Assembly (NCBI RefSeq): GCF_037023725.1
Contig: NZ_CP146077.1
Span: 781,001-845,000, forward strand
DNA: 64,000 nt
Direction: 5' to 3'
Origin: Pseudomonas bubulae
GTDB taxonomy: Bacteria > Pseudomonadota > Gammaproteobacteria > Pseudomonadales > Pseudomonadaceae
The position numbers were made by a program, and so were the translations under genes. The stretch's first letter is position 1. Every line of letters begins with the position of its first letter. Under the pieces are notes generated by a model, which was not told the DNA's origin, did not search any database, and saw nothing but the letters and a program-made list of their open reading frames with translations. Below, piece by piece: positions 44,528-54,149 of this stretch.

Positions 44528-45011
44528 CAGCTAATCCAACTACGGCTAAGGGTTAAAGAGTTATGGGCCGGGCTCACTCGCTTATCCACTGTAGGACAGT
44601 TCGGTAATCCTCGACACTGCAGTCCATGCACAAACCACGCGGCGGCATCGCCTTGAAACCCTGGGTCACATGTCGTACCAGCGCCTACATACCTTGCTCT
44701 TACCTTGGCCTATTAGCTGACCAGCATGGCAGACAATACAAACGCGGTTGTACACGGCTTCCGGATCCTGTGTAGCCTGAATGCTGTAACGTGGCATCAA
44801 GACACCGTCACCAGCAGTCATAAAACGACCTTTTCAGGGTTGGGAGCCTGCTGCGTTCTAATGCGCAACCTGGGTTTTTTGCTCCCGTGTTCTTCATCCT
44901 ACGCTGGGACAAAGCGCACACAAAATCTGCGGCATTATATACTGGCGTCACTGAAACGGAAACGACACGCTCGCCGCGTCCATTCCTGACGCCGCTCACA
45001 TCGGAAATCCC
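44528..45011. other. Intergenic region cytochrome c4 / engB
   Basis: 484 bases without a supported gene. Short frames lack ribosome sites and family features. Holds the divergent promoters of cytochrome c4 and engB. Confidence 0.5.
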
Positions 45012-45662
45012 ATGCAACTCAAGAACCCCATTCTCGGTCTGTGCCAACAGGCCACCTTCATGCTCAGCGCTGCCAAAGTCGATCAATGCCCCGATGACGA
45101 AGGCTACGAAGTCGCGTTTGCCGGGCGCTCCAACGCCGGCAAGTCCAGTGCACTCAACACTTTGACCCACGCCAGCCTGGCGCGCACGTCGAAAACTCCG
45201 GGCCGCACTCAGTTGCTGAACTTCTTCCAACTGGACGAAGAACGTCGCCTGGTCGACTTGCCAGGTTACGGTTATGCCAAGGTGCCGATCCCGCTGAAAT
45301 TGCACTGGCAGCGCCACCTTGAAGCATATTTCGGCAGCCGTGAAAGCCTCAAGGGTGTGATCTTGATGATGGATATCCGTCATCCAATGACCGATTTCGA
45401 CCTTTTGATGCTTGATTGGACCGTGTCCAGCGGCATGCCTATGCACATTTTGCTGACCAAAGCCGACAAACTGACGTACGGCGCTGCAAAAAATACGCTG
45501 CTTAAAATCCAGTCGGACATTCGCAAGCAATGGGGCGATGCCGTCACCATCCAGTTGTTCTCCACGCCAAAGCGCATGGGCCTGGAAGAGGCGTACACCG
45601 TGCTGGCACGCTGGATGGAATTGCCGAACAAAGGCGAAGAACTGGTTGAAGCTGACGAGTAA
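45012..45662 (+). CDS. engB: Ribosome-biogenesis GTPase EngB (YihA)
   Basis: 216 residues, cytoplasmic, needed for 50S subunit assembly. G1 GRSNAGKSS (about 38-46), G2 TPGRTQ, G3 DLPGYG, G4 TKADK and G5 FSTPK are all intact. The context engB-sRNA-polA is the same as in E. coli (yihA-spf-polA) and P. aeruginosa. Confidence 0.96.
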   Translation: MQLKNPILGLCQQATFMLSAAKVDQCPDDEGYEVAFAGRSNAGKSSALNTLTHASLARTSKTPGRTQLLNFFQLDEERRLVDLPGYGYAKVPIPLKLHWQRHLEAYFGSRESLKGVILMMDIRHPMTDFDLLMLDWTVSSGMPMHILLTKADKLTYGAAKNTLLKIQSDIRKQWGDAVTIQLFSTPKRMGLEEAYTVLARWMELPNKGEELVEADE

Positions 45663-45674
45663 CAAATCGCAGGC

Positions 45675-45806
45675 AAAAAAAACCCCGGACTTCGCATGGG
45701 GGGAAGGAGGTCCGGGGTTCAAGTACTGAACCGCTAGGGCGGGGTTCAGGTATCTGCCAACACTTAACACAACATTAGGAGCTTTGAAGGGCTTCACCAC
45801 CCATTC
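45675..45806 (-). ncRNA. ersA: ErsA small RNA
   Basis: Transcribed on the minus strand from an AlgU-type promoter (45813-45840) to a strong terminator whose stem AACCCCGGAC/GTCCGGGGTT (45681-45719) is followed by eight T. The RNA is about 132 bases, the length reported for P. aeruginosa ErsA, and has an internal hairpin TGAACCCCGC..GCGGTTCA. The terminator loop contains a C-rich CCTTCCCCCC, able to pair with Shine-Dalgarno sequences. It lies between engB and polA, the position of ErsA and of the enteric Spot 42. ErsA is envelope-stress induced and represses algC in P. aeruginosa. Confidence 0.85.
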
Positions 45807-45812
45807 AATAAA

Positions 45813-45840
45813 TCTGAGTGGTGTTGGCAGATTTAGTTCC
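45813..45840 (-). promoter_or_regulatory. AlgU (sigma-22/RpoE-type) promoter of ersA
   Basis: Minus strand: GGAACTA at 45840-45834, 16 bases, then TCAGA at 45817-45813, matching the GAACTT-N16-TCTGA consensus in both boxes and spacing. Confidence 0.82.
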
Positions 45841-45898
45841 GGGAGCTTAAAAACTCTTTGGAATAAGCCCGGTCTCTGCAGCAGCAATAAATTTTTAG

Positions 45899-45985
45899 TG
45901 TGGGAGCGGGCTTGCTCGCGATGGCATCAACGCGGTCATTGCGACAGACCGCGTCGCCTGCATCGCGAGCAAGCCCGCTCCCACA
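45899..45985. repeat. REP-type inverted pair
   Basis: TGTGGGAGCGGGCTTGCTCGC and its complement about 45 bases apart, directly after the polA stop and upstream of the ersA promoter. Confidence 0.88.
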
Positions 45986-45993
45986 TTCCCTCA

Positions 45994-48762
45994 TTAATGC
46001 GCTTCATCCCAGTTGTTGCCCACGCCTACTTCAACCACTAGCGGCACATCCAGCTTCGCCGCTTCGCTCATGTGTATCCGCACTTCATCACGCACCTGGT
46101 CCACCAGGTCTTCGCGCACTTCTAGCACCAGTTCATCGTGTACCTGCAGGATGACGCGGGCATCGAGGCCTGAGGCGCTGAGCCAGTTATCCACAGACAC
46201 CATGGCTTTTTTGATGATATCGGCTGCCGTGCCCTGCATCGGTGCGTTGATTGCCGTGCGTTCGGCGCCTTTGCGCAGCGCCGGGTTTTTCGCGTTGATT
46301 TCCGGCAGGTACAAGCGACGACCGAAAATGGTCTCGACATAGCCTTGCTCGGCAGCCTGGGTGCGCGTGCGCTCCATGTAGTCCAGCACGCCCGGGTAAC
46401 GTGCGAAATAACGGTCGATATAGGCTTGCGACTGTTTGCGGTCGACGCCGATCTGTTTGGCCAGGCCAAAGGCGCTCATGCCATAGATCAGGCCGAAGTT
46501 GATGGCCTTGGCACTGCGGCGCTGGTCGATGGTGACGTCCGCCAGATCAACCCCGAATACCTCGGCAGCGGTGGCGCTGTGCACGTCCAGGTTGTTGCGG
46601 AAGGCATGCAGCAAACCTTCGTCCTTGGCCAGGTGGGCCATGATCCGCAGCTCGATTTGCGAGTAGTCGGCCGCCAGCAGTTTGTAGCCTTTAGGGGCCA
46701 CAAAGGCCTGACGGATCCGACGACCTTCGGCGGTACGGATCGGAATGTTCTGCAAGTTTGGATCACTTGAAGACAAACGACCGGTCGCCGTGACGGCCTG
46801 GTGGTAGGAGGTGTGGATACGGCCCGTACGCGGGTTGATCTGCTCAGGCAGGCGATCGGTGTAGGTGCTTTTCAGCTTGCTCATGGAGCGGTACTGCATC
46901 AGCACCTTGGGTAGCGGGAAGTCCTGCTCGGCCAGTTCCGCCAGCACGGCTTCGGCAGTCGAAGGCTGGCCTTTGGCCGTTTTGCTGATGATTGGCAGAC
47001 CGAGTTTTTCATACAGGATCACACCCAGTTGCTTGGGTGAGCTCAGGTTGAACTCCTCACCGGCAATGGCAAAAGCCTCACGCTCCAGCGCAACCAGCTT
47101 GTCACCCAGCTCAACACTCTGGATACCCAGCAGGTTGGCATCCACCAGCGCGCCCTGGCGTTCAATACGCGCCAGTACCGGCACCAGCGGCATCTCGATG
47201 TCCGTCAATACGCTGTTGAGGCTAGGGATCGCTGCGAGTTTTTCGTGCAGTACATGGTGCAGGCGCAAGGTCACGTCGGCATCTTCGGCCGCATACGGGC
47301 CGGCCTGCTCCAGGGAAATCTGGTCGAAGGTCAGTTGCTTGACGCCCTTGCCGGCAATGTCCTGGAAGCTGGTGGTGGTGTGGCCCAGGTATTTGAGGGC
47401 CAGGCTGTCCATATCGTGGCGGCTGCCCGTGGAGTCGAGCACATAGGACTCAAGCATGGTGTCGAAGGCAACGCCCTGAACCATGATCCCGCACGATTGA
47501 TCGCCACCGATGGCGCAGTTGGCCAGAATATTCATGTCGTACTTGGCGTGTTGTCCGACCTTGGCTTTGCTCGGGTCTTCCAGCAGCGGCTTGAGGGCAC
47601 GCAATACCGTGTCGCGATCCAGTTGCTCGGGTACGCCCATGTAGGAATGGGTCAATGGAATGTAAGCCGCTTCGCCAGGCTTGACCGCGAACGACAGGCC
47701 CACCAGCTGCGCTTGCTGCGCGTCCAGGCCGGTGGTTTCGGTATCAAAGGCAATCAATTTGGCGTCGTTGAGTTTTTTTAGCCATACATCAAAGCGAGCC
47801 TGATCGAGGATGGTCTCGTACTGTTGCTCCGCTTCGGCGGGCGCTTCAGGAGCCTCATGCACAATCACCTGCCCGGCACGCTTGGCCTCGCGCTCAACTT
47901 CGGCAATCCAGCTTTTGAACTCAAGTTCGGTGTACAGCTCAATCAACTTTTCGCAGTCAGGCGCCTTGAGGTGCAAGTCTTCCAGGCCGATATCCAGCGG
48001 CACATCGATCTTGATCGTCGCCAATTGATAGGACAAAAACGCCATTTCGCGATGTTCTTCGAGTTTGGCAGGCAAGTTTTTGGCGCCGCGAATGGGCAGG
48101 GTCGGCACGATATCGAGCTTTTCGTACAGATCGACCAAACCACCGCCTACACCCACCAGCAAGCCGGACGCTGTCTTGGGACCAATACCAGGTACGCCTG
48201 GAATGTTGTCAGACGAATCGCCCATCAGCGCGAGGTAGTCGATGATCTGCTCGGGCGATACGCCAAATTTCTCTTTAACGCCCTCAATGTCCATCACGCT
48301 GCCGGTCATGGTGTTAACCAGCGTGATGTGGCCATCAACCAGCTGGGCCATGTCCTTGTCACCGGTGGAGATGACCACTGGTCGGTCTGCCGCGGCGCTG
48401 CTGCGGGCCAGCGTGCCGATGACATCATCGGCCTCCACGCCTTCAACGCACAGCAAGGGGAAACCCAGCGCAATCACACTGGCGTGCAATGGCTCGATTT
48501 GCACCCGCATGTCATCGGGCATGCTCGGGCGGTTGGCCTTGTACTCGGCGTACATGTCATCGCGAAATGTCCCGCCCTTGGCATCGAAAACCACCGCGAA
48601 CGGGCTGTCCGGATACTGCTTGCGCAGGCTTTTGAGCATGTTCAATACGCCCTTCACGGCGCCTGTCGGCAGCCCTTTGGACGTAGTCAGCGGCGGCAGC
48701 GCGTGGAAGGCGCGGTACAGATATGAAGAACCGTCCACCAGGACGAGGGGAGCTTGGCTCAT
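45994..48762 (-). CDS. polA: DNA polymerase I
   Basis: 922 residues with all three activities: a 5'-3' exonuclease domain (about 1-290, [28 protein letters not shown]), a 3'-5' exonuclease domain (about 325-520, FDTETTGLD, intact acidic residues) and the polymerase domain (540-922: [23 protein letters not shown], and VHDELVLEV). Fills gaps in repair and removes Okazaki primers. It starts at [11 protein letters not shown]; a start 12 bases upstream is less likely. Divergent from the DUF2782 gene. Confidence 0.97.
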   Translation of the reverse strand: MSQAPLVLVDGSSYLYRAFHALPPLTTSKGLPTGAVKGVLNMLKSLRKQYPDSPFAVVFDAKGGTFRDDMYAEYKANRPSMPDDMRVQIEPLHASVIALGFPLLCVEGVEADDVIGTLARSSAAADRPVVISTGDKDMAQLVDGHITLVNTMTGSVMDIEGVKEKFGVSPEQIIDYLALMGDSSDNIPGVPGIGPKTASGLLVGVGGGLVDLYEKLDIVPTLPIRGAKNLPAKLEEHREMAFLSYQLATIKIDVPLDIGLEDLHLKAPDCEKLIELYTELEFKSWIAEVEREAKRAGQVIVHEAPEAPAEAEQQYETILDQARFDVWLKKLNDAKLIAFDTETTGLDAQQAQLVGLSFAVKPGEAAYIPLTHSYMGVPEQLDRDTVLRALKPLLEDPSKAKVGQHAKYDMNILANCAIGGDQSCGIMVQGVAFDTMLESYVLDSTGSRHDMDSLALKYLGHTTTSFQDIAGKGVKQLTFDQISLEQAGPYAAEDADVTLRLHHVLHEKLAAIPSLNSVLTDIEMPLVPVLARIERQGALVDANLLGIQSVELGDKLVALEREAFAIAGEEFNLSSPKQLGVILYEKLGLPIISKTAKGQPSTAEAVLAELAEQDFPLPKVLMQYRSMSKLKSTYTDRLPEQINPRTGRIHTSYHQAVTATGRLSSSDPNLQNIPIRTAEGRRIRQAFVAPKGYKLLAADYSQIELRIMAHLAKDEGLLHAFRNNLDVHSATAAEVFGVDLADVTIDQRRSAKAINFGLIYGMSAFGLAKQIGVDRKQSQAYIDRYFARYPGVLDYMERTRTQAAEQGYVETIFGRRLYLPEINAKNPALRKGAERTAINAPMQGTAADIIKKAMVSVDNWLSASGLDARVILQVHDELVLEVREDLVDQVRDEVRIHMSEAAKLDVPLVVEVGVGNNWDEAH

Positions 48763-48836
48763 GAGCAGGATCAACCTTTTCGGCGAGTCCGGCGCTAGAA
48801 TGTCCGGACCAATGACGACAAAGGGACAAGGTTATC

Positions 48837-49127
48837 ATGCGCACACTCAATCGCCTGTTGCTGACCGGTTTGTTTGCATTCACTCCGCTGGTAACCTTCG
48901 CAGCAGATGAAGCAGTCACCGCCGATCCAGATGTAACCATTCGCACGGAAGGCGATAAAACCATTCAGGAGTACCGTCAAAACGGTTTCCTGTACGCCAT
49001 CAAGGTCACCCCAAAAGGGGGCAAACCGTACTTCCTGGTACGGGCTGATGGTACTGATGCCAATTACATCCGTTCCGACCAGCCGGATATGCTGATTCCT
49101 TCGTGGAAAATCTTCGAATGGAAGTAG
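48837..49127 (+). CDS. DUF2782 small periplasmic protein
   Basis: 96 residues with a signal peptide (LLLTGLFAFTPLVTFAA), then an acidic DVTIRTEGDKTIQEYRQNGFLYAIKVTPKGGKPYFL and final SWKIFEWK, typical of DUF2782 (PA5494). Always found between polA and thrB in Pseudomonas. The function is unknown. Confidence 0.87.
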   Translation: MRTLNRLLLTGLFAFTPLVTFAADEAVTADPDVTIRTEGDKTIQEYRQNGFLYAIKVTPKGGKPYFLVRADGTDANYIRSDQPDMLIPSWKIFEWK

Positions 49128-49183
49128 CGTCTTAACTTTAATTGGCGCCGCCTTGCGCGGCGCCCGTACTGGCAATTTAAATC

Positions 49184-50134
49184 ATGTCTGTATTCACCCC
49201 ACTGACTCGCAGCGAGTTGGAAACCTTCCTTGCGCCTTATGAACTCGGCCGTTTGCTCGATTTCCAGGGGATTGCTGCGGGCAGCGAAAATACCAACTAC
49301 TTCATCAGCCTGGAGCGCGGTGAATTTGTCCTGACCCTGGTTGAGCGTGGGCCGGTCAAAGAGATGCCGTTCTTTATCGAGCTGCTGGATGTGCTGCATG
49401 ACGCCGACCTGCCGGTGCCATTCGCCTTGCGCACCGTTGACGGCCAGGCCCTGCGCGAACTCAAGGGCAAGCCGGCGCTGCTGCAGCCGCGCCTGGCGGG
49501 CAAGCATATTCGTGAGGCCAACGCCCAGCATTGCGCCCAGGTTGGGGAACTGCTCGGCCACTTGCATACCGCGACCCGCAACAACGTACTGGAACGCAAG
49601 ACAGACCGCGGCCTGGACTGGATGCTGGCTGAAGGTCCTGCCTTGATGGCTGGTTTGTCGCCTGATTCAGCAGATTTGCTGCAAAAGGCGCTGCAGGAAA
49701 TTACTGAGCGTAAGGCGCAGATTCTGGCACTGCCCCGGGCGAACCTGCATGGCGACCTGTTTCGTGATAACGCGATGTTTGAAGGCACTCATCTGACCGG
49801 GCTGATCGATTTTTACAACGCCTGCTCGGGCCCGATGCTGTACGACGTGGCCATTGCCCTGAATGACTGGTGTGCAGACGAAGACGGTCAGATCGATGCT
49901 CCCCGCGCCCGTGCGCTGCTGGGTGCCTATGCCGCCCTGCGTCCGTTCACTGCCGCCGAGGCCGAGTTGTGGCCGACCCTGTTGCGCGTTGCTTGCGTGC
50001 GGTTCTGGCTGTCGCGCCTGATCGCAGCCCAGACCTTTGCCGGTCAGGACGTGCTGATTCATGATCCGGGCGAGTTTGAAAAACGCCTGGCTTTGCGTCA
50101 GACGGTGACCGTACAGCTGCCGTTCGCGTTGTAA
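49184..50134 (+). CDS. thrB: Homoserine kinase
   Basis: Phosphorylates homoserine on the way to threonine. 316 residues of the aminoglycoside-phosphotransferase-like ThrB form used by Pseudomonas, not the GHMP form: GSENTNYFI, LQPRLAGKHIR, NLHGDLFRDNAMF (catalytic Asp) and LIDFYNACSGPMLYDVAI. The position matches PA5495. Followed by a REP pair. Confidence 0.94.
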   Translation: MSVFTPLTRSELETFLAPYELGRLLDFQGIAAGSENTNYFISLERGEFVLTLVERGPVKEMPFFIELLDVLHDADLPVPFALRTVDGQALRELKGKPALLQPRLAGKHIREANAQHCAQVGELLGHLHTATRNNVLERKTDRGLDWMLAEGPALMAGLSPDSADLLQKALQEITERKAQILALPRANLHGDLFRDNAMFEGTHLTGLIDFYNACSGPMLYDVAIALNDWCADEDGQIDAPRARALLGAYAALRPFTAAEAELWPTLLRVACVRFWLSRLIAAQTFAGQDVLIHDPGEFEKRLALRQTVTVQLPFAL

Positions 50135-50151
50135 CAAACACTGAAATCAAT

Positions 50152-50238
50152 TGTGGGAGCGGGCTTGCTCGCGATTGTAGCGACGCGGTGTATCTGAACA
50201 ACCGCGTCGATCCAATCGCGAGCAAGCCCGCTCCCACA
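50152..50238. repeat. REP-type inverted pair
   Basis: TGTGGGAGCGGGCTTGCTCGC and its complement, about 45 bases apart, between thrB and znuA. A lone half-copy (TGTGGGAGTCGGCTT) follows at 50280. Confidence 0.88.
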
Positions 50239-50293
50239 GAGGTTCTGGCAAGCCGCAACTTTTGTGAATGTCACACAATCTGTGGGAGTCGGC

Positions 50294-51223
50294 TTACAAG
50301 CTTTCCAGACACCCCGCCAGGTCATTGCCGAGTTTTTCCAGCAACTGCTCATACCCCTGCGCCGTCGCCGGGGTGTAGCCACCCAGGGCATCCAGCTCCG
50401 CCAACTTGACCGGCAACCCGGCCGTCAGGGTGTCAGCCAGGCGCGGACGCAGCGGCGGATCGCTGAAGACACAGGTCTTGCCCACTTCCTGCAGACGCTT
50501 GCGCATGGCGGCTACGTGCTGGGCGCCCGGCTGAACTTCCGAAGCCACACTGAAGGTGCCCGTGTGCTTGATGCCGTAAGCGCTTTCAAAATAGTCGTAG
50601 CCTTCGTGGAAGACGAAGAACGGTTTGTCGGCAATCCCGGCCAGTCGCGTTTTGAGGCGCGCATTCAACGCATCCAGGCGTTCATTGAAGGCCTTGAGAT
50701 TGCTTTGATACCTGGTCGCATTGGCAGGGTCTTTTTCACTCAGGTCCGCCGCCATTTTCGCGGCGATCACCCGCGCATTGTCCGGAGCCAGCCACAAGTG
50801 TGCATCCAGGGTGCCGGGACGATGATCGTGATCATGTTCGGCGGCATCTTCTTCGTGCGAATGGCTATCTTCGGCGAAATGACGCAATTTCAAGCCCGGC
50901 AGGGTTTGTACCGTAACCGATGGCAGGGTGCGGCCCTTGATCACTCGTGGCAGAAACCCTTCCATGTCCGGACCGATCCAGTAGAGAAGGTCTGCTGACT
51001 GCACGCGCCGTACGTCGGATGGGCGCAGCGCATAGTTATGCGGTGAGGCATTGGGCGGTAAAAGCACCTCCGGATGCCCCACGCCGTCCTGCACGGCAGC
51101 GGCAATCAGTTGCAGGGGCTTGATGCTGGTCAGCACGTTGACCTCGGCCCGGGCCGGGCTGATCACAAGCAAACTGGCGCTTAGAGCAAGAAAAAGGGAA
51201 AAAAGACGGGGCACGATAAGCAC
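50294..51223 (-). CDS. znuA: Zinc ABC transporter binding protein ZnuA
   Basis: 309 residues. A signal peptide (LFLALSASLLVISPARA) precedes a cluster-9 binding protein: SPHNYALRPSD (first zinc His), a charged His-rich loop at about 120-138 (DSHSHEEDAAEHDHDH), DAHLWLAPDN and FHEGYDYFE (further ligands). It captures periplasmic zinc for ZnuBC. It starts with GTG at 51223, divergent from zur with a Zur-box-like site between them. The permease and ATPase are encoded across the divide with zur. Confidence 0.95.
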   Translation of the reverse strand: MLIVPRLFSLFLALSASLLVISPARAEVNVLTSIKPLQLIAAAVQDGVGHPEVLLPPNASPHNYALRPSDVRRVQSADLLYWIGPDMEGFLPRVIKGRTLPSVTVQTLPGLKLRHFAEDSHSHEEDAAEHDHDHRPGTLDAHLWLAPDNARVIAAKMAADLSEKDPANATRYQSNLKAFNERLDALNARLKTRLAGIADKPFFVFHEGYDYFESAYGIKHTGTFSVASEVQPGAQHVAAMRKRLQEVGKTCVFSDPPLRPRLADTLTAGLPVKLAELDALGGYTPATAQGYEQLLEKLGNDLAGCLESL

Positions 51224-51241
51224 TCATGATGGCTGAAACAG

Positions 51242-51254
51242 GTAACATAATAAC
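51242..51254. promoter_or_regulatory. Zur-box-like site
   Basis: GTAACATAATAAC resembles the GTTATA-rich Zur palindrome (about 10 of 13 bases). It lies midway in the 57-base gap between divergent znuA and zur, where one site can control both. Confidence 0.6.
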
Positions 51255-51280
51255 GTCTCTCTCAATAATCGTCGCCGCCC

Positions 51281-51762
51281 ATGCCTATAACACCGCTTGC
51301 CAGCCGTCCCCACGACCATTCTCATTGTGTCCATAGCGCCCTGACCGAGGCCGATGCCTTGTGTGCGCAAAAGGGCCTGCGCCTGACCGCCTTGCGTCGA
51401 CGGGTGCTTGAGCTGGTGTGGCAAAGCCACAAGCCGCTGGGTGCCTACGACATTCTTGCAGTACTGAGCGAGCAGGATGGCCGTCGCGCTGCGCCGCCTA
51501 CCGTTTATCGGGCTTTGGACTTCCTGCTCGACAATGGCCTGGTGCACCGCATTTCCTCACTCAACGCTTTTGTTGGCTGCAGCCACCCCGAGCACCCGCA
51601 CCAGGGCCAGTTCCTGATTTGCCGCAACTGCCACGCCGCCATCGAGCTTGAGCAAAAGTCCATCAGCGACGCAATTATCAATAGCGCCCGGGATGTCGGC
51701 TTTACTGTCGAAGGCCAGACTGTCGAAGTGGTCGGTTTGTGTTCGGGTTGCCGGGAGGCCTG

Positions 51763-51763
<1 letters not shown>
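51281..51763 (+). CDS. zur: Zinc-uptake regulator Zur (Fur family)
   Basis: 160 residues: an N-terminal winged helix ([26 protein letters not shown], then [20 protein letters not shown]) and a C-terminal metal domain with CRNCH and CSGC pairs and a His/Glu cluster ([14 protein letters not shown]). It represses zinc uptake when zinc is plentiful. Its stop overlaps the znuC start (ATGA). It corresponds to PA5499 (np20). Confidence 0.93.
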
Positions 51764-52543
<780 letters not shown>

Positions 52544-52551
<8 letters not shown>

Positions 52552-53332
52552 TTTTCTGCTTTACGCCCTGCTGGCAGGTCTGGCTTTGGCAATAGTTGCA
52601 GGCCCTTTGGGGTCATTCGTGGTGTGGCGGCGCATGGCCTACTTCGGCGACACGTTATCGCACGCAGCCCTGTTGGGCGTAGCCCTGGGGTTCCTGCTGG
52701 ATATCAGCCCGACCATTGCCGTGACCGTGGGCTGCCTGTTGCTGGCGGTGCTGTTGGTCACGCTGCAGCAGCGACAGTCGCTGGCATCCGACACACTGCT
52801 CGGAATTCTCGCCCCCAGCACCTTGTCCCTCGGGCTGGTCGTACTAAGCTTCATGCATGAAGTGCGGATCGACCTGATGGCGTATTTGTTTGGTGACCTG
52901 CTGGCCATCAGCCCAACCGACCTGATGTGGATCCTGGGTGGCAGCGCGACGGTTCTGGCCTTGCTGGTTGCACTGTGGCGACCATTGCTGGCGATCACCG
53001 TGCATGAAGAGCTGGCCATGGTTGAAGGCCTGCCCGTGGCGGCGTTACGATTGGCCCTGATGCTGTTGATTGCGGTGGTGATTGCCGTGGCGATGAAAAT
53101 CGTCGGCGTGTTGCTGATTACCTCCTTGCTGATTATTCCGGCGGCCGCGGCCCAGCGTCATGCTCGCTCGCCGGAGCAAATGGCACTGGGCGCCAGCGCA
53201 CTGGGCATATTGGCCGTAGTGGGTGGCCTTGCGCTGTCATGGTTTAAGGACACGCCAGCAGGCCCGTCGATTGTGGTGTGTGCCGCAGCACTGTTTTTGT
53301 TGAGTTTTGTTCTACCCCGTCGAGGGGTGTAG
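52544..53332 (+). CDS. znuB: Zinc ABC transporter permease ZnuB
   Basis: 262 residues, about eight membrane segments, ABC-3 family: [31 protein letters not shown] and [20 protein letters not shown]. It forms the channel for zinc with ZnuC. Starts at [10 protein letters not shown] inside the znuC 3' end. Confidence 0.95.
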
Positions 53333-53369
53333 ACTTGCTTGTTTTTTGCGCACTTAGAGAGCCGCAGGA

Positions 53370-54089
53370 ATGAAGCTGTTCAACTCCCGTTACTTGCTCC
53401 TGGCCGCATTTTCCCTGCTGCTGGGCGCCTGCCAAAGCACGCCGTCGGCCGACACTACTGCCGCCGCCGCACGCGCTACGGCCATCGCACAGCTGGAGCA
53501 AAACCTGGCCAGCAGTGAACTCGCGACCGCTGAAGACCAATTGAGCGCCTTGCAGGCGCAAACCCCGGATGATCCGCAGTTGGTGCAGTACCAGCGCCAA
53601 CTGGCCGAGGCCTACCTGCAACGCAGCCAGATCGTCCTGCAAAAGGGTGATGTCAACGCGGCAGCTACCGCCCTGAGCCGTGCCCGCGCCCTGATGCCCA
53701 AGGCCCCTGCACTGACCGGTGGGGTCAATAGCGCCATTGCCCAGGCCCGCAAGGCCGAGCTGGACAAGGCTGAAGCCGCCCTCAAGGCTGCCGAGGCCCG
53801 ACCACCGGCCAAGGTGATCGACCCGGCGGCCGAAAGCACCACCGTTGCACTGAACATCAACGATATTGCCAAACTTCGCCATCAACTGGATTTGATCGCG
53901 CAAGATATCGTCAATTACCAGTGCGCCGTCAGCCTGCAGGTTCCGCGTACGGCGGATTATCCATGGCTGGCCACACTGATCAGCAAGCGGGTTAAAAAGA
54001 TCGACCCCGGGTTTGACCTCAAGCTGAACCGTCAAGTCATTCGCCACGTACCCGCACAAATGGTGCTGATCCCCAGCAAACCGGAATAA
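53370..54089 (+). CDS. PA5502-like lipoprotein
   Basis: 239 residues. Lipobox LLGAC gives an outer- or inner-membrane lipoprotein. A helical, alanine-rich body (about 30-170) reads like TPR-type helical repeats (LSALQAQTPDDPQLVQYQRQLAEAYLQR; GDVNAAATALSRARALMPKAPAL), then a C-terminal domain. The function is unknown; it always follows znuB in Pseudomonas. It is separated by only 37 bases, so zinc control is possible. Ends at a strong terminator. Confidence 0.82.
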   Translation: MKLFNSRYLLLAAFSLLLGACQSTPSADTTAAAARATAIAQLEQNLASSELATAEDQLSALQAQTPDDPQLVQYQRQLAEAYLQRSQIVLQKGDVNAAATALSRARALMPKAPALTGGVNSAIAQARKAELDKAEAALKAAEARPPAKVIDPAAESTTVALNINDIAKLRHQLDLIAQDIVNYQCAVSLQVPRTADYPWLATLISKRVKKIDPGFDLKLNRQVIRHVPAQMVLIPSKPE

Positions 54090-54104
54090 AACATCCGGGC
54101 ATGA

Positions 54105-54141
54105 AAAACCCGTAGCAGCCAAAGGCTGCTACGGGTTTTTT
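54105..54141 (+). terminator. Rho-independent terminator
   Basis: Stem AAACCCGTAGCAGCC / GGCTGCTACGGGTTT with loop AAA and a following T-run, between the lipoprotein gene and convergent katE; may also end katE. Confidence 0.9.
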
Positions 54142-54149
54142 GTTTTCGG

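Noticed and set aside
44726..44989. 87-codon frame between cytochrome c4 and engB
   Set aside because: No ribosome site, no domain, Cys/Arg/Ser-rich random-like sequence, and it covers the expected engB promoter.
45784..46041. Plus-strand frame running through the ersA promoter and a REP pair
   Set aside because: The product is a translated repeat (WERACSRWH type) that recurs in every REP of this window; not a gene.
47824..48726. Plus-strand frame opposite polA
   Set aside because: Antisense shadow of the polA 5'-nuclease domain.
50280..50293. Additional REP element after the pair at 50152
   Set aside because: Only a single half-arm (TGTGGGAGTCGGCTT) remains and no partner was found, so it was not listed on its own.
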